Positions 8,580 through 17,290 of a DNA stretch of 64,000 nt are shown here, in pieces (the stretch's first letter is position 1; each line of letters begins with the position of its first letter). The position numbers and the translations under genes were made by a program. The DNA lies in the NCBI GenBank assembly GCA_012842745.1, contig DUSF01000054.1:62001-126000 (forward strand), written 5' to 3'. The DNA is from Bacillus sp. (in: firmicutes). GTDB taxonomy: Bacteria; Bacillota; Bacilli; Bacillales; Bacillaceae_J. A model generated the notes under the pieces. It saw only the letters and a program-made list of their open reading frames with translations. It had not been told where the DNA came from and made no database searches.

Positions 8580-9458
8580 TTAAGTAGGTTCTACATGGAC
8601 ATGAACATTGAAAACAGCATGCTCTTTTTTTAAATTAACCTCAACTTCCGTACAAATATCATGGGCATTTTTAAGCGGCAAATTTGCGTTGACAAGGATT
8701 ACAATATCAACAACAGTGTTGTTTCCATATTTTCTAGCTCTAATTTCTTTTACATCCTTTACACCTGATATATGTACAATTGAATCTTTGTAGTCCTCAA
8801 TCAGTTTTTCATCAAAGCCATCGGTCAAGCTATGAGCTGTATCAATAAAAATATCCCAAGCGGTTTTACAAATAAGAAAACCTACAATAATTGCCGCAAG
8901 CGAATCAAGCCATGGCAGATTGAATTGTGAGCCAATGATACCTACAGCAGCCCCAATGCTCACCCAAGCATCCGATAAATTATCCTTTGCAGCAGCCATA
9001 ACGGCTTGGCTATTTATTTTCTTAGCTAATTTATTATTGTAAAGATAGACGAAGTACATGATGACGGCACAAAAAATTCCAGTCCAAGCAGATAGGAGGT
9101 CTGGAGCTTCTTCCCTTCCATCGAACACCGATGTTACTGCTGCAAATAATACTTGAAGGCCAACAGACATCATAATAAATGAAGCAACCATTGAGGCTAC
9201 TGTTTCCGATTTCCAATGACCGTATGGATGATCTTTATCAGCTGGTTTTTGGGAGATTTTTAAGCCGATGAGAACAGCAATGGAGGCAATGATATCTGTA
9301 CTATTATTAAAACCGTCTGCTTTTAAAGCTTCCGAGTGAGTTATGAAACCAATAACTAGCTTCATGGCGGCAAGGATAATATAAGCAATAATACTAATTA
9401 TAGCGCCGCGTTCACCTAGTTTTAAGTCATTATATCTTTCTTGTTTAAGCTGTTCCAT
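8580..9458 (-). CDS. Cation diffusion facilitator, manganese-efflux type (MneP/MneS-like)
   Basis: This 292-residue inner-membrane antiporter of the CDF family has about six membrane segments and a C-terminal cytoplasmic metal-sensing domain that ends in a His-containing VHVHVEP. Metal-site motifs are visible in ADGFNNSTD (TM2) and DNLSDAW (TM5). Overall it resembles the Bacillus manganese exporters MneP and MneS more than zinc exporters, and the motifs support Mn export (inference). I place the start at the ATG at 9458, preceded by GGAGG; an upstream in-frame ATG adds ten unsupported residues. I saw no yybP-ykoY manganese riboswitch in its leader. Confidence 0.85.
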   Translation of the reverse strand: MEQLKQERYNDLKLGERGAIISIIAYIILAAMKLVIGFITHSEALKADGFNNSTDIIASIAVLIGLKISQKPADKDHPYGHWKSETVASMVASFIMMSVGLQVLFAAVTSVFDGREEAPDLLSAWTGIFCAVIMYFVYLYNNKLAKKINSQAVMAAAKDNLSDAWVSIGAAVGIIGSQFNLPWLDSLAAIIVGFLICKTAWDIFIDTAHSLTDGFDEKLIEDYKDSIVHISGVKDVKEIRARKYGNNTVVDIVILVNANLPLKNAHDICTEVEVNLKKEHAVFNVHVHVEPT

Positions 9459-9531
9459 AATAAACCTCCAATAAACATTCAATTTCAATAGTACTTCTTT
9501 TGTCTATGTTTAACAATCCTATCGTAATAGA

Positions 9532-9561
9532 TGGACAAAATTCATTTAATAGGTGTATTAT
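9532..9561 (+). promoter_or_regulatory. Possible sigma-A promoter of the cobalamin locus
   Basis: TGGACA (9532-9537) and TATTAT (9556-9561) are separated by 18 bases and lie just upstream of the riboswitch. Both boxes deviate from consensus. Confidence 0.35.
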
Positions 9562-9586
9562 ATCTTTAAAATATTAATATTATTTT

Positions 9587-9745
9587 GGTTAGGTGCAATT
9601 AAGTTTGCTTAATAGGGAAGTTCGGTGAAAATCCGGCACGGTCCCGCCACTGTAAATGCTTAGAGTCACACATGGAAGCCACTATTGAAGAATGGGAAGG
9701 CTGTGCGATTCGTTTTGAGGCATGAGTCAGGAGACCTACCTAATC
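9587..9745 (+). promoter_or_regulatory. Cobalamin (adenosylcobalamin-type) riboswitch
   Basis: The aptamer hallmarks appear in order: the GGTGAAAATCCGGCACGGTC segment, GCCACTGTAA (9646-9655) and the 3' B12 box AGTCAGGAGACCT (9725-9737). TTAGGT near 9589 can pair with ACCTAA near 9738 to close helix P1. Riboswitches of this class normally shut expression off when cobalamin is abundant. It controls the surface protein and, through read-through, probably the ECF transporter genes downstream. Confidence 0.93.
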
Positions 9746-9776
9746 AAGGAACACCCAAAAACCCCTACGAGGAATA

Positions 9777-9868
9777 GGGAGGTGTAGTGAACGGATAAAA
9801 TGTTACTTTTATTGTATTTTATTTTGTTGCTAAAAACCACCTCCCAAAATAGGGCGAGGTGGTTTTTT
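9777..9868 (+). terminator. Riboswitch expression platform: antiterminator and terminator
   Basis: CCACCTC (9837-9843) pairs with GAGGTGG (9856-9862), extended by an A run against a T run, as an intrinsic terminator. The same CACCTCCC (9838-9845) is perfectly complementary to GGGAGGTG at 9777-9784, 32 bases past the aptamer. The two pairings exclude each other, so GGGAGGTG is a natural antiterminator that ligand binding could sequester. This fits a transcription-attenuating OFF switch. Confidence 0.8.
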
Positions 9869-9931
9869 GTACGTCAAAAAAGAGTATTTGCAATGTGACG
9901 CTCTCGGGTGAAAAAGATAGGAGGAGAAAAA

Positions 9932-12900
9932 TTGGGGAAGTTTTTAAGAATGTCGGTTCTAGCAATCGTGTTGTTTGCACAATTGCTAACTGGGGTAAAT
10001 GTGGGGGTTTCGGCGGAGGCAACGAACGATGAAGTTAATAATATAACAGCTTTATCGTTGTTAACTGCTGCGGAAAAAGTGGAGATTGAAGAATCTTCGT
10101 GGGGTCCAATGATAACAGCGATTAATGGATTGAAAGCTGCTCCACCTTATTTTTGGGCCTTTTATGTAAATAATGATGAGGCATCTGTAGGCGCAGGAGA
10201 TTATATACCAGAAGTTGGAGACCAGCTCTCGTTTCGATATACATCATGGGAAGATACTTCAAACACATATACGACCGAAGAAACTATAAAAGTTGTAGGG
10301 CTATCATCTAATTCAACTGCTTTATCACTTCTGCAAGAAGCGGAAACCATAGAGGTAGAGGAATCACAATGGGGCCCCATGATTAAAGCAATCAATGGCC
10401 TCAGAGAAGCAGGCACATACTACTGGGCCTTTTATGTGAATGGAGCGGAGGCATCTGTAGGAGCGCATTCCTATAAACCAAAAGCTGGTGATGCACTGAC
10501 CTTTAAATATACATCATGGGCGGGAGAGCCAGATAAGGTACAGCCAAGTAGTAAAATTACAATCGCTGCCTTACCTATTGGGGAACCCCCTTTAAATGAG
10601 GGGACTAAGCCGAATATTCAGTGTAACCAATTACCGGAAGGGACACCTATAGAAAAAGCCGTTAAATGGGTTCAATGCAATAACAATACTCCAACTTTGG
10701 AAGAAGTATTAGCATTTAGACAAATAGGGCAGCCTGTTCCTAAATCCTATATAGAAAACATTGAAAAAAGTGTTAATGCTACTAGTGGTAACTTTACTAG
10801 TGTCACCGACCTTGAAAAAGCTGCGCTTGGTCTAATACTTAGTGATAAAGACCCTACTAATTTCAATGGAATTAATGTAATAGAAAAGATCTATAACAAT
10901 AAAAATTTGACCATGCAGGGAATAAATGGAGTTATATATGGGTTAATCACGTTAGACAGTAAAAACTTCCCTGTCCCAAGTAATGCTGAATGGACTAGGG
11001 AAAAATTAATTAAACACATTATAAACAATCAATTAAGTAGTGGCGGATGGGCATTAAATGGTTCAACAGCAGACATTGATATAACTGCAATGACCCTAAG
11101 TAGTTTAGCTAAATATCAAAATCAACAAAATGTAAAAGCAACCATTGATAAAGCAATCCAATTTCTAAAGAATTCACAGCAACAAAGTGGTGGGTTTTTA
11201 TCTATAAATGGACAAGAAAATAGTCAAAGTTCTGCCCAAGTAATTATTGCCTTATCTACTCTCGGGATTAACCCAGAAGGATTTACAAAGCAAAATAGCA
11301 ATGTTCATAGTGCCTTGCTTTTGTTTCAAAATAATGATGGTGGATTTTCAAACCTTAATGGTAGAAACTCAGAATTAGTTTCTACTGGTCAGGGATTGCT
11401 TGCTCTTATTTCCTATGAGAGATTCGAAAAAGGAAAAAGCTCAGTATATGATTTATCTGCTTTACCTCCTTTAGTTGTAGGGGAAAGGGGAGGAAATGGT
11501 AGTGGTGGTTCATTTCCAACACCACCTGGTGATGGAAAAAAACAAACAATTACAATTACAGTCAGAAGCCATCAGTCTACTATTCTATCGACAAGTACAA
11601 TGGAAGTAAGTTCTGGAACAACTGCTTTAAGTGCCCTACTAGATGCACTTGGAAGTAGAGTTGAAACAAGTGGTTATGGATCAACAGCCTATGTAATTGC
11701 GATTGATGCTTTAGCTGAGTTTCAACATGGGCCAACAAGCGGCTGGAAGTATTCAGTAAATGGTTATTTTCCTAGTAGTAGCGCAGGGTCATACAGTTTA
11801 AATAATGGTGACAGCCTAGAATGGGTTTATGTTCTAAAGGATGATGAGGCAGCGAAAGAAAAAGCGGCAATGAGTGGAAACGTTCAAAACACCAGACCAG
11901 AGGCTGTAAGTATTGCTGTTTTTGATTCATTAGAAAGTATAAAAGCCAATTCGCAAAAGTTAAATGTAATTCTTAATAAAGAACAAAAAATGTTAGCTGG
12001 GGAAGCACAAAAATTAAAAGAAGCCTTACAAGCAAATATTGTTAAACTCGAAAAAAGTGTTATTCCAACTGAGGAAACAGTTATTACTGGTCCAACAGTT
12101 GATGAAGCTAAAATTATTATTCCAAAAGAAGCTTTAAAAGAGCAAAAAACGATTAAAATAGAAGAACTTGATGCATCTGCAAATAAAGATAGTCAAGTAA
12201 AATCTCCGATTTATCAATTTTTTCCAAATGGTATAAAATTTGAAAAGCCAGTCTATATTTCTATTACTATACCGATTGAGAATGATGATTTAGATTATTT
12301 TGTGATGGCATGGTTTGATGAAGAAGAAAAACAATGGCTACCAATTCCTACGGTTATTGATGCAAAAACAGGTATCGTTACGGGCATGGTTGATCACTTT
12401 ACTAAATTTGCGGTAATTTCCAAGTCAGCTGAAAATAAACTTGATATAACTGCTGAAATGAATCAGTTAATCCGCTATCTTCAAGAGGATCAAACACAAT
12501 CAGAGTGGGAAGACTTCGGATTAGCCCGATTGAATCTAGCTGACAAAAAGGCTGTTATAGCGGGGATTATTAAAAAGTTAACAGAAGCGAACGGAGATTT
12601 TCGGAAAATTACTGACTACGAACGCTATGCATTAACTGTCCATGCATTAGACGGTAATCCAACGAGCATAGGCGGCTATGATTTAATTGAAAAAATCTAT
12701 AATAATGAACGAATGACATTGCAAGGAACGAACGGTTTGATTTTTGCCCTTATTGCATTAGATAGCGGCCATTATCAAGTGCCAAGTAATGCCAAGTGGA
12801 ATCGAGAAAAAATCTTAGCAGAAATATTGACAAATCAAAATAAAGATGGTGGATTTTCACTTGTGAACGGTGAGGCTTCTGATGTTGATATTACAGCAAT

Positions 12901-13858
12901 GGCGATAAGTAGCTTGGCAAATTATAAAGAAATGGAAAATGTGTCAAGTGCGATTGATAAAGCAATCAATTGGTTAAGCAGTGTACAACAAGGAAGTGGC
13001 GGTTTTATTGCCGATGGGGCGGAAAATAGTGAAAGTGCCGCTCAGGTTATCATTGCTTTAACCTCTGTTGGAATTGATCCACAAGGAAGTTTATTTACGA
13101 AGGCAAAAGGAAACGTCATTTCAAACCTCCTGTCATACCAAACAAAAGATGGGGGCTTTGCCAATCTTAAAAATGAAGCATCAAACCAAATTGCTTCAGA
13201 ACAAGCTTTATTGGCATTGATTGCATTGGATCGCTTCAATAATAGTATGGGTTCTATTTATCTATTTACGAACGAGGAAAAAGCGAAAGAAGCCGTGAAA
13301 AGTATTCCAGTTTTTGCTGATGAAAAACAAATATCGTCTTATGCCCTCCAATCTATTTATGAGGCTTTTGATAAAGAGATCATGTACGGCGTTGAAAAAG
13401 AGCCGTTAAAGTTTGCGCCACTAGAGCCGCTAACACGCGCCCAGTTCACCGCTATTTTAGTAAAGCTATTGGAAGGCGAAGCATATGAACAAAACAATAT
13501 TATTTTTGAAGATGTAAAACCAGGTCAGTGGTATTACAGTGTTGTGATGAGAGGGCATCAACTTGGAATTATAAGCGGGACATCAGCAACAACATTTAAT
13601 CCAAATGAGGCGATTACTAGAGAACAAGTTGCAGTAATCCTTGCTAGAGCTTTCCAACTAGTACAAAAACAAGAGGCGTCCAAAACAATCATTTACAAAG
13701 ATATTGCAAACTTAAGTCAATATAATCAAGTAGCAATTGAAGCGCTGTATGACCATAACCTTATGAAAGGCTATGAAGGTGGTTTATTTAAACCAAACGA
13801 TTTGGTAACAAGAGAAATGGGAGCAGTGCTTGCAGTCCGTATTGCAGAAAAATTTTAA
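9932..13858 (+). CDS. S-layer-anchored transcobalamin-like protein (alpha/alpha barrels, DUF4430 domains, SLH)
   Basis: This 1308-residue surface protein starts at TTG 9932, with GGAGGAG upstream. In order it has a signal peptide (1-28); two tandem beta repeats (about 40-106 and 130-197) with the signature WGPMI.AINGL...WAFYVN; an alpha/alpha-barrel region of prenyltransferase-like repeats (255-505; GGWALNG, GGFLSINGQ, GGFSNLNG); a DUF4430 domain (538-637; GPTSGWKYSVNGY); a ZU5-like domain (about 720-830); a second alpha/alpha barrel (840-1108); and three SLH repeats (1120-1308). An alpha barrel followed by a DUF4430 domain is the architecture of intrinsic factor and transcobalamin. With the B12 riboswitch upstream, a cobalamin/corrinoid-capture role is a strong inference. 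Only two cysteines (231, 249) occur, possibly a disulfide. Confidence 0.85.
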   Translation: MGKFLRMSVLAIVLFAQLLTGVNVGVSAEATNDEVNNITALSLLTAAEKVEIEESSWGPMITAINGLKAAPPYFWAFYVNNDEASVGAGDYIPEVGDQLSFRYTSWEDTSNTYTTEETIKVVGLSSNSTALSLLQEAETIEVEESQWGPMIKAINGLREAGTYYWAFYVNGAEASVGAHSYKPKAGDALTFKYTSWAGEPDKVQPSSKITIAALPIGEPPLNEGTKPNIQCNQLPEGTPIEKAVKWVQCNNNTPTLEEVLAFRQIGQPVPKSYIENIEKSVNATSGNFTSVTDLEKAALGLILSDKDPTNFNGINVIEKIYNNKNLTMQGINGVIYGLITLDSKNFPVPSNAEWTREKLIKHIINNQLSSGGWALNGSTADIDITAMTLSSLAKYQNQQNVKATIDKAIQFLKNSQQQSGGFLSINGQENSQSSAQVIIALSTLGINPEGFTKQNSNVHSALLLFQNNDGGFSNLNGRNSELVSTGQGLLALISYERFEKGKSSVYDLSALPPLVVGERGGNGSGGSFPTPPGDGKKQTITITVRSHQSTILSTSTMEVSSGTTALSALLDALGSRVETSGYGSTAYVIAIDALAEFQHGPTSGWKYSVNGYFPSSSAGSYSLNNGDSLEWVYVLKDDEAAKEKAAMSGNVQNTRPEAVSIAVFDSLESIKANSQKLNVILNKEQKMLAGEAQKLKEALQANIVKLEKSVIPTEETVITGPTVDEAKIIIPKEALKEQKTIKIEELDASANKDSQVKSPIYQFFPNGIKFEKPVYISITIPIENDDLDYFVMAWFDEEEKQWLPIPTVIDAKTGIVTGMVDHFTKFAVISKSAENKLDITAEMNQLIRYLQEDQTQSEWEDFGLARLNLADKKAVIAGIIKKLTEANGDFRKITDYERYALTVHALDGNPTSIGGYDLIEKIYNNERMTLQGTNGLIFALIALDSGHYQVPSNAKWNREKILAEILTNQNKDGGFSLVNGEASDVDITAMAISSLANYKEMENVSSAIDKAINWLSSVQQGSGGFIADGAENSESAAQVIIALTSVGIDPQGSLFTKAKGNVISNLLSYQTKDGGFANLKNEASNQIASEQALLALIALDRFNNSMGSIYLFTNEEKAKEAVKSIPVFADEKQISSYALQSIYEAFDKEIMYGVEKEPLKFAPLEPLTRAQFTAILVKLLEGEAYEQNNIIFEDVKPGQWYYSVVMRGHQLGIISGTSATTFNPNEAITREQVAVILARAFQLVQKQEASKTIIYKDIANLSQYNQVAIEALYDHNLMKGYEGGLFKPNDLVTREMGAVLAVRIAEKF

Positions 13859-13865
13859 CTATAAT

Positions 13866-13916
13866 AAAAGAGAGTGCCTCCACAATATTGTATTTAGTGG
13901 AGGCGGCCCTCTTTTC
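13866..13916 (+). terminator. Internal terminator between surface protein and lipoprotein genes
   Basis: GCCTCCAC pairs with GTGGAGGC, and AAAAGAG extends the stem against CTCTTTT. It would lower, not necessarily abolish, expression of the lipoprotein and transporter genes relative to the surface protein. Confidence 0.75.
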
Positions 13917-13939
13917 TGTTGATGAAGGAGGTTTTTGAA

Positions 13940-14755
13940 TTGAATCATATTATAAGATTACTAATTATACTTGTAGTAACAGCAAGTTTTCTTGTTGGCT
14001 GTGCTGCAAAAGAGGTCACTAACGAACAGAATAATAAAATTGAAAACGAAATGCAGCAAGATTTGCAAGAACAATTGCCGATATCTGAAAAATCTGCTGA
14101 TAATGAAGATAGTGGTCAATATGTAAAGGAGGAAACTGGAGAAATAGCTGAAACAACAGAGAAAGCAGTCAGCAAAGATCACAATGAACCTACCACTTCC
14201 AAACAGGAGGCTAATGCAGCAAATCAACCAAAAGTGAATCATAATGAAACTACATCAAATGAACCTAAATCAATTGAAAGTAATAAACTTGAAGAAAAAG
14301 AAGCTGACCAATCATTAGGTCAGGAGCAATCCGCAGCTATAAATTCAGCTACATTATCAGGCACTGAGCAAAAAATAGAAGAGCAAAAACGAAGTGAAAA
14401 GCAAGAAAATGTGGTTTCGATTTTTATTAAAGGTGATGAACAAGCTGGTGTTATTTTGAAATCAACAAAGGTTGCTTTTGAAGCAGGTGATACAGTTTTA
14501 GAGCTACTTAAGAAGGTTGCGAAACAAAATCGTATCCAGATGGAGTATAGAGGAAGCGGCGCCACAGCTTATATCGAGGGAATAAATAATTTATACGAGT
14601 TTGACAAAGGTCCAAAAAGCGGCTGGATGTACAGCATTAATGGTGTTTATATGAAAAAAGGTGCTGGATTGGCTAAGGTAGAGCAAGGAGATAAAATTGA
14701 ATGGATTTATACGCTAGACCTTGGAAAAGATATCGGAGCAAATGTGAATGAATAA
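13940..14755 (+). CDS. Lipoprotein with C-terminal DUF4430 (transcobalamin-like) domain
   Basis: The 271-residue protein starts at TTG 13940, with AAGGAGG eight bases upstream. A lipobox LVGC places the lipidated cysteine at residue 21. Residues about 25-155 are a disordered, Glu/Gln/Lys/Asn-rich linker that could span the cell wall. The C-terminal domain (about 160-265) has the DUF4430 pattern, with ATAYIEGINNLYEFDKGP, SGWMYSINGVY and GDKIEWIYTLD, and closely resembles residues 538-637 of the surface protein. It overlaps the T-component gene by eight bases. It is probably the membrane-proximal partner that passes ligand to the ECF transporter (inference). Confidence 0.82.
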   Translation: MNHIIRLLIILVVTASFLVGCAAKEVTNEQNNKIENEMQQDLQEQLPISEKSADNEDSGQYVKEETGEIAETTEKAVSKDHNEPTTSKQEANAANQPKVNHNETTSNEPKSIESNKLEEKEADQSLGQEQSAAINSATLSGTEQKIEEQKRSEKQENVVSIFIKGDEQAGVILKSTKVAFEAGDTVLELLKKVAKQNRIQMEYRGSGATAYIEGINNLYEFDKGPKSGWMYSINGVYMKKGAGLAKVEQGDKIEWIYTLDLGKDIGANVNE

Positions 14756-15632
14756 TTTTCAGGGCTTCAATGCTTTACACCCTGCTGTGTGCTTTATATA
14801 TTATATGGGGCTATTCTCTTTAAGCATGCTATTTGTACATCCCTATTTCTTAGTTGTTGCTTTACTTTCAGCCTTGCTTTTAAACTTTTTTCATAATCGG
14901 GCTAAAGAGCTAAGAAAAGGAATGCGCTTTTATATATTTATTGGAATGGCTATCTTTATTATTAACCCACTCTTCTCTCATCGTGGTGCTACAATTTTAT
15001 TTTATTTATTTGATCAACCAATTACGTTGGAAAGTATGATGTTTGGTTTTTTAATGATGCTATCAATTTTAACAATTTTAATAGCGTTTGCATCTTTTAA
15101 TTTTATTCTTTCAGAAGATAAGTTCATTTTTTTATTTTCGTCAATTGCCCCGAAAACGGCTTTACTCATTATGATGACATTTCGATTCGTACCGCTGTTG
15201 AAAAGAAGATTAACGGAGATTACCAATGTCCAAAAAACAAGAGGAATTAGTGTAATGTCAGGAACAATTAAGCAAAGGGCGAAAGCTGGAGTGAGCCTAA
15301 TTCATATTTTAATGACGTGGTCACTGGAAGAGGCGTTGCAAACAGCTGATTCGATGACTGCAAGAGGTTACGGCTTAGGAAAGCGGAGTTCTTTTTATAC
15401 TTATCGCTTTTATAAGCGGGATATTTGTTTTCTCATTTGGTTTAGCATACTTTTCGTTGTATTAGTTGTGTTTGGGGTATTGGGCATGGGGAAGCTTGAC
15501 ATTTATCCGCAGCTGGAATCTCTAAAACTTACATTAGGTGAAAGTTATCTATTTTGCCTTTTTTTATTATTTTTGTTTACCCCTCATTTTATCGAAGGGA
15601 GAGAATATTTTAGATGGCGTTTATTGAAATAA
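14748..15632 (+). CDS. ECF transporter transmembrane (T) component
   Basis: This 294-residue membrane protein of the CbiQ/EcfT family has about six to eight hydrophobic segments. Two short Ala-Arg-Gly-type coupling motifs occur in the cytoplasmic region (KTRGISV near 165 and TARGYG near 205). These insert into grooves of the ATPase subunits and transmit ATP hydrolysis to the S component. The start codon lies within the end of the lipoprotein gene, and the stop lies inside the ATPase gene (19-base overlap), giving tight coupling. The cargo is not set by this subunit; the riboswitch points to cobalamin. Confidence 0.88.
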   Translation: MNNFQGFNALHPAVCFIYYMGLFSLSMLFVHPYFLVVALLSALLLNFFHNRAKELRKGMRFYIFIGMAIFIINPLFSHRGATILFYLFDQPITLESMMFGFLMMLSILTILIAFASFNFILSEDKFIFLFSSIAPKTALLIMMTFRFVPLLKRRLTEITNVQKTRGISVMSGTIKQRAKAGVSLIHILMTWSLEEALQTADSMTARGYGLGKRSSFYTYRFYKRDICFLIWFSILFVVLVVFGVLGMGKLDIYPQLESLKLTLGESYLFCLFLLFLFTPHFIEGREYFRWRLLK

Positions 15633-17290
15633 AAAACTTTTCCTTTATATATGCTGGTGAGGATAAGGCATTATTAAAAGATATATCGCTTGCAATAGAT
15701 GAGGGCGAAATAATTTTACTTTGTGGTCCTACAGGTTGTGGGAAAACAACATTGTTAAAGCAACTGAAAAAAGAAATTGCACCGCTTGGAATGAGAAGTG
15801 GCGTTATCTTTTATGATAAAGTGGAGCTTGATCTTGTTTCTCTGCCTACATCGGCAAAAGAAATCGGCATTGTTTTTCAAGATCCCGAAAATCAAATTGT
15901 CACAAGTACAGTCTGGCATGAACTAGCCTTTTCACTAGAGAATTTCGGCTATTCCGCTAATGAAATTCGCAAAAGGGTAGCAGAAATGGCTTCATTTTTT
16001 GGACTTGAAAATTGGTTGAATTTATCCATTCATGAACTTTCTGGAGGGCAGCAGCAACTGGTCAATTTAGCTTCGATCTTGCTTTTGCAGCCCCGGTTAT
16101 TACTACTAGATGAGCCGACAGCACAGCTTGATCCAATCGCGGCTCGGGAATTTTTACAAATGATTCATCGCATTAATCAAGAATTTAATATAACAATTGT
16201 AATTGTCGAACATCGTTTGGAAGAAGTGTTCCCAATCGTTGATTGTGTTGTATTATTAGAAAATGGCGAAATAAAGTTGAATGATACACCGCAAAAAGTT
16301 ATTCAGCAAATTGACAAAACGGATGTATATTTTCAGTATTTGCCTGAAATTACTAAGCTGTTTCTATTCATGAATGAGAGCTTTGATGTAAGGACATCTG
16401 TTCCGATAACCGTAAGAGAAGGGAAAAGATTCCTTACAGATAGCTTGGAAAGAAAACTAGCAGAGAGGGAGCAGTTCATTGCGCAGAAAGAAAATGATGC
16501 TGACCCTATTCTCGAATGTAAAGATGTTTTCTTTCAATATGATTGTGGTGAAAAGCTTGTATTGGAAGGTGTAACCTATTCAATGCGCAAAGGAATGTTT
16601 TCAGCGATTATTGGCGGAAACGGAGCAGGCAAGTCTACATTATTAAAAGTATTGGCAGGGGTAGAAAACCCTAGAAGAGGTAAGGTTTTACTAGCTGGAA
16701 AACCATTAATAAAATTGAAAATAGAAGAACGGTATCAGGAAATTGGCTATTTATCACAAAATCCACTGGCATTATTTACGCAAGATACTGTAAAGGAAGA
16801 ATTACAGTTGGCAGTTGAACTGGCTAATATGCCGGAGAATAGTCATCAGGCATTAGAGGAAAGGATTGAATTTTTTTCATTGCAAAAATTGCTGGACAAA
16901 CATCCGTATGATTTAAGCGGCGGGGAGCGGCAAAAGCTCGCTTTAGCATGCATACTTTTAAAAAATCCGCAGATTTTACTCATTGATGAGCCGACAAAAG
17001 GACTTGATCCAAGCTTTAAACAAGATGTTGGCACATTATTAAAAGAATTACAATTAAAAGGCATCTCCATTTTGATGGTTACACATGATATTGAGTTTGC
17101 AGCAAAATATGCTGATTATTGTTCTCTATTATTTGCAGGCAGCATAGTTGCTGAGGGAACAGCAAAAGAGATGTTTAGTCATAATTATTTTTATACAACG
17201 GCAATAAATAGACTAGTGCGAAGCTATCTTCCTCAAGCACTAAATTATGAGGATGTGTTAAAAGTATGGGACGGGGTAAGTTGTTATTAA
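15614..17290 (+). CDS. ECF transporter ATPase, two ABC domains fused (A-A')
   Basis: The 558-residue protein contains two complete ABC modules in one chain. The first has Walker A GPTGCGKTT, signature LSGGQQQ and Walker B LLLLDEPTAQLD. The second has GGNGAGKST, LSGGERQK and LLIDEPTKGLD. Many Bacilli instead encode EcfA1 and EcfA2 separately for a shared transporter, so the fusion suggests a dedicated (group I-like) system with its own T and S genes here. The gene overlaps its neighbours on both sides, by 19 and 25 bases. Confidence 0.9.
   Translation: MAFIEIKNFSFIYAGEDKALLKDISLAIDEGEIILLCGPTGCGKTTLLKQLKKEIAPLGMRSGVIFYDKVELDLVSLPTSAKEIGIVFQDPENQIVTSTVWHELAFSLENFGYSANEIRKRVAEMASFFGLENWLNLSIHELSGGQQQLVNLASILLLQPRLLLLDEPTAQLDPIAAREFLQMIHRINQEFNITIVIVEHRLEEVFPIVDCVVLLENGEIKLNDTPQKVIQQIDKTDVYFQYLPEITKLFLFMNESFDVRTSVPITVREGKRFLTDSLERKLAEREQFIAQKENDADPILECKDVFFQYDCGEKLVLEGVTYSMRKGMFSAIIGGNGAGKSTLLKVLAGVENPRRGKVLLAGKPLIKLKIEERYQEIGYLSQNPLALFTQDTVKEELQLAVELANMPENSHQALEERIEFFSLQKLLDKHPYDLSGGERQKLALACILLKNPQILLIDEPTKGLDPSFKQDVGTLLKELQLKGISILMVTHDIEFAAKYADYCSLLFAGSIVAEGTAKEMFSHNYFYTTAINRLVRSYLPQALNYEDVLKVWDGVSCY

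Noticed and set aside
9459-9540. A manganese riboswitch upstream of the cation efflux gene
   Set aside because: The conserved yybP-ykoY loops are not present in the short leader.
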